A stretch of DNA of 7,700 bases from Candidatus Zhuqueibacterota bacterium 4484_219. Its GTDB lineage: Bacteria; Zhuqueibacterota; JdFR-76; 4484-219. The position numbers and the translations under genes were made by a program. Position 1 is the stretch's first letter. Each line of letters begins with the position of its first letter. The DNA lies in assembly GCA_002085035.1 (NCBI GenBank), contig MZGM01000067.1, forward strand, positions 1 through 7,700, given 5' to 3'. Positions 1 to 5,625 of the stretch are shown here, in pieces. The notes under the pieces were generated by a model. It was given only the letters and a program-made list of their open reading frames with translations. It was not told the origin of the DNA and made no database searches.

Positions 1-12
1 TAAAACTTTCAC
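1..12 (-). CDS. Start of a further gene at the window edge (4 codons only)
   Basis: Reading leftward after the stop of the GT9 gene there is an AGAGG ribosome binding site (complement of 21-25), an 8-nt spacer, then GTG AAA GTT TTA, which runs off the window (Met-Lys-Val-Leu). The short gap to the preceding gene and the good ribosome binding site suggest a co-transcribed gene. Many glycosyltransferases begin with Met-Lys-Val-Leu, which would fit an LPS or glycan cluster, but four codons cannot identify a product. Confidence 0.45.
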
Positions 13-29
13 AATTTTTACCTCTAAAT

Positions 30-1097
30 TCAACGAATTCCTTCTTCCTTAATTCCTGGGGATAGACTTTGCACTACCTCGTCCACTACTTTCATCACAT
101 CTTCTACTTCAAGATAATTCATGCAATCCATCAGTGGACAAACAAGACGATTGCACCCCAAACAGGGAATTTCCCACTTAGCAACTGCCCGATTTCCTTT
201 GCCGTACGGTCCTTGCAATTTTGCGTTAGTGGGACCAAAAATGCCGACCGTTGGCGTGCCAACAGCAGCAGCAATATGCATCGGCCCGGAATCATTCCCA
301 ATAAACAAATGGGAGTACCTCAGTAGTGCAGCCTGTTCAACTAAAGTCGTGGGTGGATGCACCCAAACACTTTTGGAATTTATCAGATTAGACAATTGTT
401 GAACTATTTTCCTTTCGCCGGGTCCCCAGAGGAGAATGAGGTGTGCATCGTATTTTTTAATCAACTCTTGACCTAATTCTGCAAATTTCACCAGTGGCCA
501 GCGTTTCGCCGGCCAACTTCCACAGGGATTCAAAGCCACCCGAAAGCTACGCTGCCATTGCTTGCTTTCAATCCAGTTCCAGATTTTCTCTTTCTCTGCA
601 GCTGCTAATGGAAAAACCGGATCAGTAGAACAAATAGGAATTCCTACGCGCCGTAAAGCATCAAGATTAAATTCAACTTCATGTACCCGATCACTACGAG
701 ATTCTACTTGAACATTGTAAGCCCATTTACGACCTCGAAACCGGTAGCCAACCCGGTATTGCGCTCCTGTTAGCCAGGTCATTAAAGCACTACGAGGATT
801 ACCAAAAAGATCAAACACCAAATCATAATGTTGAGCAAAAAGATTGCTCAGAAAACGAATATTCGAAATTGTGGCATGAAGCCAGGGCAATCCTGCTATT
901 TCCTTTCGAGGGTAAACCCATACTCGATTCAGATCAGAATTATTTGCTACTACTGGCGCAGCTTCTTGTTCCACCAAAAAATCGATTACCGAGTGCGGAA
1001 ATTGCTGACGCAAGTTGCGAATTACTGCTGTGGCTAAAACCACATCCCCGATAGCCCGTAGTTTAATAATCAAAATTTTTTTAATATCAGTAAGCAC
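30..1097 (-). CDS. Glycosyltransferase family 9 (ADP-heptose:LPS heptosyltransferase-like)
   Basis: This 355-residue protein has the layout of GT9 enzymes, GT-B-fold cytoplasmic transferases that add heptose from ADP-heptose to the LPS inner core. Residues 6-18 form the N-terminal strand and loop KKILIIKLRAIGD. Residues 186-201 hold the NPCGSWPAKRWP segment that opens the donor-binding half. Residues 267-290 hold the family signature GNDSGPMHIAAAVGTPT followed by GIFGPT. A four-Cys cluster (C312, C315, C320, C325) near the C terminus is common in the family. Length is normal. The start is a GTG. No Shine-Dalgarno lies before it, and a strong promoter ends 5 nt upstream, so the mRNA is probably leaderless. 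The family call is firm. The exact sugar and acceptor (WaaC-, WaaF- or WaaQ-like, or a non-heptose glycan) cannot be read from the sequence. LapAB genes nearby support an LPS role. Confidence 0.93.
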   Translation of the reverse strand: MLTDIKKILIIKLRAIGDVVLATAVIRNLRQQFPHSVIDFLVEQEAAPVVANNSDLNRVWVYPRKEIAGLPWLHATISNIRFLSNLFAQHYDLVFDLFGNPRSALMTWLTGAQYRVGYRFRGRKWAYNVQVESRSDRVHEVEFNLDALRRVGIPICSTDPVFPLAAAEKEKIWNWIESKQWQRSFRVALNPCGSWPAKRWPLVKFAELGQELIKKYDAHLILLWGPGERKIVQQLSNLINSKSVWVHPPTTLVEQAALLRYSHLFIGNDSGPMHIAAAVGTPTVGIFGPTNAKLQGPYGKGNRAVAKWEIPCLGCNRLVCPLMDCMNYLEVEDVMKVVDEVVQSLSPGIKEEGIR

Positions 1098-1102
1098 GTT
1101 AA

Positions 1103-1131
1103 ATTATACAAAATATGATAGACTTTCGCAA
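1103..1131 (-). promoter_or_regulatory. Sigma-70-type promoter of the GT9 gene
   Basis: On the minus strand TTGCGA (complement of 1126-1131) is followed after exactly 17 nt by a perfect TATAAT (complement of 1103-1108). The expected transcription start, about 7 nt past the -10 box, falls at 1096-1098, on the GTG start codon at 1097. This makes the GT9 gene independent of the miaB-lapAB operon upstream and implies a leaderless transcript. Confidence 0.65.
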
Positions 1132-1289
1132 GCAAAATTTCTCATGTGGAAAAAAGACCAGGTGTACAATTTTGAATCAATACTATAGATATTACCACAT
1201 CGAGCCGATATTTAAAATAAAGATCCCCTTAAGCAGCAATACCTTATTTTTCCAATATTTACTATCTCGGAAGTACGCTAACTTTAATA

Positions 1290-1309
1290 TTTGTGGAAGC
1301 TATCACAAA
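1290..1309. promoter_or_regulatory. CRP/FNR-like palindrome next to the sigma-54 promoter
   Basis: TTTGTG-N8-CACAAA is a perfect 6-bp inverted repeat. Read as TGTGG-N6-TCACA it differs by one base from the CRP-family consensus TGTGA-N6-TCACA. Its right end lies one base before the sigma-54 -24 element, centred near -37 of the predicted start. That position suits a repressor or a modulating factor better than a remote enhancer. The identity of the binding protein is inference. Confidence 0.4.
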
Positions 1310-1310
1310 A

Positions 1311-1326
1311 AGGCACAATATTTGCA
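1311..1326 (+). promoter_or_regulatory. Sigma-54 (RpoN) -24/-12 promoter
   Basis: The sequence AGGCACAATATTTGCA matches the RpoN consensus TGGCAC-N5-TTGC in every core base except the first T. GG at 1312-1313 and GC at 1324-1325 are separated by exactly 10 nt, the invariant spacing. The predicted start at about 1337 lies 8 nt before a Shine-Dalgarno and 20 nt before the ATG of the first small reading frame. Such promoters need an AAA+ activator bound upstream; no convincing pair of activator sites was recognised in 1130-1290. Confidence 0.6.
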
Positions 1327-1356
1327 GGGTAAAACAGTGAACACGGGAGACTATTC

Positions 1357-1479
1357 ATGGAAGACAAAAAACAAACGGAAAAAGTCGAAGAAGAAAAAAA
1401 TACCAACAGAATAGAAAAAGAAAAGCCCCCGGTGATCTATCGTAATTACACCTTGGGACGACGTTTGGGATTACGTTAA
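1357..1479 (+). CDS. Small charged protein, 40 aa, unknown, behind a sigma-54 promoter
   Basis: A 40-codon frame runs from ATG to TAA. GGGAG at 1345-1349 sits 7 nt before the ATG, and a sigma-54 promoter points at it with a predicted leader of about 20 nt. Residues 1-23 are almost entirely charged or polar (MEDKKQTEKVEEEKN, then alternating Lys and Glu) and are probably disordered or helical. The end is a different, basic segment (PPVIYRNYTLGRRLGLR). There is no signal peptide or membrane segment. I do not recognise the family. Low-complexity Lys/Glu codons in A-rich DNA can arise by chance, so the case rests on the promoter, ribosome binding site and start being in the right order. A second small frame follows after 20 nt. 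The transcript could instead act as a regulatory RNA. Confidence 0.5.
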   Translation: MEDKKQTEKVEEEKNTNRIEKEKPPVIYRNYTLGRRLGLR

Positions 1480-1499
1480 CAAAACCTGTGAGGTTCAAA

Positions 1500-1604
1500 A
1501 TGAGCGAGTTATGGCTAAAGCTTCGCCTCTGGAGCTTCAGAATCCGTTATCATCGCATCAAAAAAAGAATCTACAGTGTATTATTGCGTAGTGTCATTAA
1601 TTAG
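1500..1604 (+). CDS. Small basic Trp-containing peptide, 34 aa, unknown
   Basis: A 34-codon frame from ATG to TAG lies 20 nt after the first small frame. GAGG at 1490-1493 sits 6 nt before its ATG. The peptide has nine Lys/Arg, one His, two Trp and two Tyr, and only one acidic residue (Glu3). It begins MSELWLKLRLWSFRIRYH and continues with IKKRIYSVLLRSVIN. The alternation of basic and bulky hydrophobic residues suggests an amphipathic helix or strand that could bind membrane or nucleic acid. Its last 8 nt overlap the end of the SPOR gene on the opposite strand. I recognise no family. Possible roles such as a toxin-like peptide, a membrane-associated stress peptide or a leader peptide are speculation; it may also be non-coding. 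Confidence 0.42.
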   Translation: MSELWLKLRLWSFRIRYHRIKKRIYSVLLRSVIN

Positions 1605-2391
1605 ACAAATTTGTTTTTTCCACTACCTGAAATGGCACTTCCAAGTGACGACCAAATTTTTGCGCTTCAGCAGCAGTAGAAAATTCCCCTACCCAGACCA
1701 CATAATACTTTCGTCCGTTTACAATCTTGGTCTGTACTTTAGCACTATGTCCTTTCTTTAGAAAATCATCCCTGCAAATCAGAGCATTCTTCAGTAAACT
1801 AAAAGCCCCAATCTGGACCACATACGATCTATTTTTTGTCGATTGCTGCAAAAGTTGTTCATCGTTCCCGTTTCCGTTGATTTGTTGCAAGTCCAACTTT
1901 GCCCAGGTAGCATACTTCGAATTGGAATACACACGTAAGAAAACCTTCAACACCTGCTTGGCAGAATCAAGACTCCCCACAGCAGCCCAACATCTGGCTG
2001 AGTAATAAATCGCTCCTTCAGCCGTTTCAGAAGAAGGAAATCTACGTACAATATCAATAAATTTTTCTTTCGCTCCAATATATGTTCCCTGAGCATAAGC
2101 ATATTGCGCAATTCGAAACTGTGCCTCCGGTACAAATACGCTGTGAGGATTTTTTCTAACAAAATCTTGCCACTTTTTTAAAGCCAATTTACCATCAGTT
2201 TCTAAAAGCGCTTCCAGATATTCTACTTCATCATTATTGGGATACCGTTGAAGTAAATCAGGCAACAGGTGGTGCAATTTCTCGTATTCACCATTTTGCC
2301 ATAAAGTTCTGTAATCGATCTTTTGCTGAGCAAAACCATACCCGCAACAAAGCACTATAACTATCAAACAATTCAGAAACTTACTAACCAT
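1597..2391 (-). CDS. Secreted TPR-like protein with C-terminal SPOR domain
   Basis: The 264-residue protein starts with a signal peptide (MVSKFLN, hydrophobic 8-18, likely cleavage after GFA at 21). Residues 25-170 look like degenerate TPR or YbgF/CpoB-type helical repeats, with paired 'Y..G.Y..A...F..I....P.S..A..A.Y' patterns at about 95-130 and 130-160. Residues 188-258 are a SPOR domain (SYVVQIGAFSLLKNA, then YYVVWVGEFSTAAEAQKFG), which binds denuded peptidoglycan glycans, often at division sites. It therefore acts in the periplasm on the cell wall. The frame extends 39 codons further upstream into lapB, but that part has no signal-peptide character. The ATG at 2391 lies 7 nt after the lapB stop and puts the signal peptide at the N terminus. 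There is no clear Shine-Dalgarno, so translation is probably coupled to lapB. I assign no gene name. Confidence 0.88.
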   Translation of the reverse strand: MVSKFLNCLIVIVLCCGYGFAQQKIDYRTLWQNGEYEKLHHLLPDLLQRYPNNDEVEYLEALLETDGKLALKKWQDFVRKNPHSVFVPEAQFRIAQYAYAQGTYIGAKEKFIDIVRRFPSSETAEGAIYYSARCWAAVGSLDSAKQVLKVFLRVYSNSKYATWAKLDLQQINGNGNDEQLLQQSTKNRSYVVQIGAFSLLKNALICRDDFLKKGHSAKVQTKIVNGRKYYVVWVGEFSTAAEAQKFGRHLEVPFQVVEKTNLSN

Positions 2392-2398
2392 TGTACAT

Positions 2399-3580
2399 TC
2401 AATTGATTTCAAACAACCGTCGCTCGATATTAAAAGATTTCCAGGCTCCACACTTGGGACAGTGCCAAAGTGGCGACTGACTTCTGTAGCCACACACCTG
2501 ACACTCATAAAAGGTAGGAGCGCTCAAATTCTGCTGAACAAAATCCATAGTTAAAGATAATGCTTTCGATTTGTCACCTTTGCGAGAATAGAGACGAATG
2601 AGATACATTCGTGCTCTGGAAGAATTAGGGTCTTTTTCCAAAATCTGTTCGCATAAATCAACTGCCTCACGAATAGCACCTTTGCTTTCTTTAAGTTCCA
2701 CCAAAGCAAAAGCCACCTCTTGATTATCAGGATTTTCGGAATGCAATTCTTGAAGAATAGTTTCTAATTCACCAAAGCTGCCGATACGAAATAACACTTC
2801 TCTGAGGCGATCAAATACCAAATGAGAATATTGCGGTAATTTTCTGACAAATTTTCGCCATACTTCAATAGCATCCTCAGCACGATTTTCGCGAATGTAA
2901 GAATCTCCCAGATAAAAATAAGCAGACACACAGACAGGATCAATCTTTAAAGCCTCGCGCAAACGGATACGCCCCTCTTTCTCTTTCCCTTTCCTGAAAA
3001 GCTTTTGCGCCGCCTCTACTTTATAAAGTGCCAACAGATCATCATACTGCTCTTTCGCTTGCTTGAGCCTTCTCAAATTACGTAATGCCTCAAACGCTTT
3101 GTCCCAATCTCCCTTGGCCTCGTAAACCTGCAACTGCACCTCCCGAGCCCAAAGATCCTTGGAATCCAATTTAATTAATTCCTCAATAGCTTGAAGCGCC
3201 TTATCGTAAAAACGAGATTCTTTGTAGTCTTCGATCAAGCTTCTAAGAATCTCCTTACGCAAGGGTAAGGTAAGCTCCTTACGGATCAACAACTCTCGAT
3301 GAATCTTGGTGGCTGTTTCTAATCTATTCTGCCTGCGCATGATATCCCCCAATTTGATATAGGCATCAATATTATCAGTATCAGCCCGAACAGTCGCCTT
3401 GAAACATTCAATGGCACGCTCTAAATCCCCCTCGATCATGTAGTTCAAACCTTTAACGTAAGCAGGAAGTATTTCTTGGCCTTTTTTCTTTTTCCTGCTG
3501 TGTAAAACGACCAAAGAAATACCTATTGCTAACCCTATCGCCACCACTGCGATAATGATAATTAAATACTTGATTTCCAT
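2399..3580 (-). CDS. lapB: LapB (YciM): TPR protein with C-terminal zinc ribbon, LPS assembly regulator
   Basis: At 393 residues this matches the LapB plan and length. One N-terminal membrane helix (residues 4-26) is followed by a basic stop (RKKKKG). TPR repeats fill roughly 36-345 (GLNYMIEGDLERAIECFKA, AYIKLGDIMRRQNRLETA, AYFYLGDSYIRENRAEDAIE and others). A rubredoxin-like zinc ribbon closes it, with C360/C363 and C374/C377 in YECQVCGYRSQSPLWHCPKC. In E. coli LapB binds FtsH and LpxC and promotes LpxC degradation, tuning LPS synthesis; the same role is inferred here. It lies 30 nt after lapA with GGAG (complement of 3588-3591) 7 nt before the ATG, and 7 nt before the SPOR gene. The lapA-lapB adjacency strengthens the call. 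Confidence 0.92.
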   Translation of the reverse strand: MEIKYLIIIIAVVAIGLAIGISLVVLHSRKKKKGQEILPAYVKGLNYMIEGDLERAIECFKATVRADTDNIDAYIKLGDIMRRQNRLETATKIHRELLIRKELTLPLRKEILRSLIEDYKESRFYDKALQAIEELIKLDSKDLWAREVQLQVYEAKGDWDKAFEALRNLRRLKQAKEQYDDLLALYKVEAAQKLFRKGKEKEGRIRLREALKIDPVCVSAYFYLGDSYIRENRAEDAIEVWRKFVRKLPQYSHLVFDRLREVLFRIGSFGELETILQELHSENPDNQEVAFALVELKESKGAIREAVDLCEQILEKDPNSSRARMYLIRLYSRKGDKSKALSLTMDFVQQNLSAPTFYECQVCGYRSQSPLWHCPKCGAWKSFNIERRLFEIN

Positions 3581-3610
3581 AATTAAGCTCCGATTTACGG
3601 AATTTAAGGA

Positions 3611-3937
3611 TTACGTTTCGGATGAAGACTTTGGTTCAGAAGCAATCTCTTCCTCTATAGGTAAATTTCTCAGCTTGTTCAATTCTTCTCGTAAATCAGC
3701 ATTCTTTTTTTGAATTCGACGAATTTCGGTTTTTAGTTGCAAAATTTTTAAAATTGACGCAACTAACCAAACCAACATACCAAAAGCGAAAGCCAAATAC
3801 ACAACGGCGTAAAGTGGCATCTCTGGAGATACCCAGCCGAAAATATGTATTTGGACCATCTGATGTTGATTTTGCAAGGCAAAACCCAAGATTGCTAATA
3901 TCAACAACGCAGCGAAAATCCACTTAATAACCCACAT
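3611..3937 (-). CDS. lapA: LapA (YciS, DUF1049) inner membrane protein
   Basis: The 108-residue protein has two membrane helices (about 4-22 and 41-63), and the QN pair at 22-23 sits where LapA-family proteins have it. A charged coiled-coil tail (about 65-92, LKTEIRRIQKKNADLREELN) follows, then a polar Ser/Glu-rich end. This is the LapA/DUF1049 architecture, at the usual length of about 100 residues. In E. coli LapA is co-encoded with LapB and helps control LPS levels at the inner membrane; here too it directly precedes lapB. GAGGAG (complement of 3945-3950) lies 7 nt before the ATG and overlaps the miaB stop codon, which argues for coupled translation within one operon. Confidence 0.9.
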   Translation of the reverse strand: MWVIKWIFAALLILAILGFALQNQHQMVQIHIFGWVSPEMPLYAVVYLAFAFGMLVWLVASILKILQLKTEIRRIQKKNADLREELNKLRNLPIEEEIASEPKSSSET

Positions 3938-3948
3938 ACATTATCTCC

Positions 3949-5268
3949 TCAGTTTTGATGATTTACACGACCAAAAAGCGTTACCCCATCAGCCCCCACA
4001 ATTGTTACCTCTACTAATTTACCTTTAGGGAGAATCGTGTTTGGAATCACTACAATCTTATTGGTTTCCAGGCGTCCCATGACGTCAGTTTCTGACTTTT
4101 TACTACGTCCCTCAACTAAAATCACCCCCCGTTGTCCAATAAGCTGACGATTTTTCGATTTGGTAATCTCCTTCTGTAACGTATTTATTTCTTCTAACCG
4201 TCTGGTTTTCTCAGCAGCACTCACCATGTCATCAAATTGAGCAGCGCGGGTACCAGGGCGTGGAGAATATTTAAACACAAATGCACTATCAAACTCTACC
4301 TCCCGAACTAACTCGACAGTCTGACGAAAATCGTCCTCTTCTTCCCCCGGAAATCCAACAATGATATCAGTAGTAAGTCCCACTGGATTAAGATACTTAC
4401 GAATCATCTCCACCTTAGCCAGAAAGTCTTCTCGCGAGTAATGTCGATTCATCAGTTGCAGAATGCGTGTAGAGCCAGACTGAACCGGCAGGTGAATATG
4501 GTTACAAATCTTTTCATTCTCGGCAATAACACGTACTAACTTTTCTGACAAGTCCTTTGGATGAGACGTAGCGAATCGCACTCGTTCAATCCCTTCCACC
4601 TTTGCCACCATGGCCAACAGATCGGCAAAATCATGCTCACCGTCCCAATAGGAATTTACATTTTGGCCAAGTAGCGTAACTTCCACAAAGCCCTCATCTA
4701 CCAGACGACGTATTTCTTCAATTACATTCTGGGCGCTACGACTCCGCTCCCTACCACGCACATAAGGCACAATGCAATATGTGCAATAATTATTGCAACC
4801 ACGCATCACTGCCACCCATGCGTTCACTCCCCTAACCCTAACAGGACAAACATCAGCATACGTTTCCTTAGATTCGTATTCATTAAGGAAAATTTTGGGG
4901 GAAGATTCTCTCTGTTCACTATGAACTCCATTTAAAACCTGCAAAATATTACGATACGAATCCGGCCCGATGACAAAATCAATAAATGGCTTTTCCACCA
5001 AGATTTTTTCGCCCAGACGCTGTGCCATACAACCCAATACACCGATTTTCAAATCGGGTCTCTCAAGCTTTAAAGCTTTAAAACTATTCAGACGTTGTAA
5101 AACACGCTGTTCTGCATGTTGGCGCACACTACAGGTATTGACCAGAATAACATCTGCATCTTCTGGCCGAAGCGACGGACAGTAGCCAGCTCCCTCCAAA
5201 ATCCCAGCAACGAGCTCGGAATCGTATTTATTCATCTGGCAACCGTAAGTTTCAATGAAGTATTTCAT
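3949..5268 (-). CDS. miaB: MiaB, tRNA-2-methylthio-N6-dimethylallyladenosine synthase
   Basis: This is a radical-SAM methylthiotransferase that adds the 2-methylthio group to i6A37 of tRNAs. From the Met at 5268 it has 439 residues, normal for MiaB. The N-terminal domain carries the three auxiliary-cluster cysteines C10 (ETYGCQMN), C46 (NTCSVR) and C80 (LGCMAQ). The radical-SAM motif CNNYCTYC gives C158, C162 and C165. GQNVNSYWD, HIHLPVQSGS and TDIIVGFPGE are MiaB-type core motifs. The C-terminal 60-odd residues form a TRAM domain. The YGCQMN and GQNVNSY forms favour MiaB over RimO or MtaB. The frame is open 26 codons further to an ATG at 5346, but that stretch is Cys/Asn-rich and unlike the family. 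Neither start has a visible Shine-Dalgarno, so the start is uncertain. It is the first gene of the miaB-lapA-lapB-SPOR operon. Confidence 0.95.
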   Translation of the reverse strand: MKYFIETYGCQMNKYDSELVAGILEGAGYCPSLRPEDADVILVNTCSVRQHAEQRVLQRLNSFKALKLERPDLKIGVLGCMAQRLGEKILVEKPFIDFVIGPDSYRNILQVLNGVHSEQRESSPKIFLNEYESKETYADVCPVRVRGVNAWVAVMRGCNNYCTYCIVPYVRGRERSRSAQNVIEEIRRLVDEGFVEVTLLGQNVNSYWDGEHDFADLLAMVAKVEGIERVRFATSHPKDLSEKLVRVIAENEKICNHIHLPVQSGSTRILQLMNRHYSREDFLAKVEMIRKYLNPVGLTTDIIVGFPGEEEDDFRQTVELVREVEFDSAFVFKYSPRPGTRAAQFDDMVSAAEKTRRLEEINTLQKEITKSKNRQLIGQRGVILVEGRSKKSETDVMGRLETNKIVVIPNTILPKGKLVEVTIVGADGVTLFGRVNHQN

Positions 5269-5355
5269 GGGCAAAGTACAAGAACTATTATTATTCTTTG
5301 GGCCAACCTTTTCTGTATGACGACATGATTGCTTTGAAGTCCTCATCCGCCCGAG

Positions 5356-5377
5356 CTGAGAACATTCTAATTCTCAG
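5356..5377. repeat. Inverted repeat in the miaB leader
   Basis: CTGAGAA (5356-5362) and TTCTCAG (5371-5377) form a perfect 7-bp stem with an 8-nt loop. It lies 9 nt upstream of the possible ATG at 5346 and within the probable miaB leader. No U-run follows on the minus strand, so it is not a standard terminator. It could be an operator or a leader hairpin; no function is shown. Confidence 0.4.
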
Positions 5378-5436
5378 ATGTTTTGTCTCCTGGATAAGGT
5401 GCCTAACAAATCTATTACCATGGATTAACTAAACAT

Positions 5437-5464
5437 AAGATAAAAATTTTGAACTAAAATGCAA
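5437..5464 (-). promoter_or_regulatory. Weak candidate promoter for the miaB operon
   Basis: On the minus strand TTGCAT (complement of 5459-5464), a 16-nt spacer, and TATCTT (complement of 5437-5442) form the best sigma-70-like pair I see upstream of miaB. The boxes have two mismatches each and the region is AT-rich, so this is only a candidate. Confidence 0.25.
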
Positions 5465-5545
5465 TATCTTTTTTTGGCAGCTTTTGGCTTTTTCTTTAAG
5501 CTGGAAATATTCAAACGCGACTTTGGAACTCTTTAGTTATTCTCC

Positions 5546-5574
5546 TTGACAACAAAAAAACGATTTATTATATT
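5546..5574 (+). promoter_or_regulatory. Strong sigma-70 promoter of the LolA-like/permease operon
   Basis: A perfect TTGACA (5546-5551), a 17-nt spacer and TATATT (5569-5574) predict a start near 5581 and a leader of about 45 nt. AGGAG at 5615-5619 lies 6 nt before the ATG of the LolA-like gene. The -35 box is part of TTGACAAC, which recurs inverted downstream at 5596-5603. Confidence 0.75.
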
Positions 5575-5603
5575 GTGTTCAAATGCTTTTAACAGGTTGT
5601 CAA
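5546..5603. repeat. 8-bp inverted repeat bracketing the promoter
   Basis: TTGACAAC (5546-5553, covering the -35 box) and its exact reverse complement GTTGTCAA (5596-5603, near +16 to +23) are centred 50 bp apart, close to five helical turns. This could be a two-half-site operator or a chance match; no binding factor is suggested by the neighbouring genes. Confidence 0.3.
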
Positions 5604-5625
5604 TTTATTGTTGTAGGAGACCAAT

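Noticed and set aside
1188..1250. GATATT direct repeats and AAAATAA/TTATTTT inverted repeat as possible activator sites for the sigma-54 promoter
   Set aside because: They are short and A/T-only, in AT-rich DNA where such matches are expected by chance.
1115..1414. 99-codon plus-strand ORF in the intergenic region
   Set aside because: It runs through the sigma-54 site and overlaps the better supported 40-codon ORF in another frame. Its product is low-complexity (Lys-rich end) with no recognisable fold, and it has no convincing ribosome binding site.
1605..1620. Palindrome ACAAATTTGT followed by a T-run, as a terminator for the small ORFs
   Set aside because: Only three A/T-rich pairs could form around a 4-nt loop, too weak for an intrinsic terminator, and it lies inside the SPOR coding sequence.
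1947..2162. 71-codon minus-strand ORF within the SPOR gene
   Set aside because: It is an alternative-frame shadow of a well supported gene.
2392..2508. 39-codon N-terminal extension of the SPOR gene
   Set aside because: It lies inside lapB in another frame and would bury the signal peptide. The ATG at 2391 fits better.
4970..5328. Two plus-strand ORFs opposite the start of miaB
   Set aside because: They are antisense to conserved MiaB coding sequence and have no family features.
5475..5489. Second sigma-54-like site, TTGGCAGCTTTTGGC
   Set aside because: GG and GC are separated by 9 nt, not the required 10, and no gene start is suitably placed.
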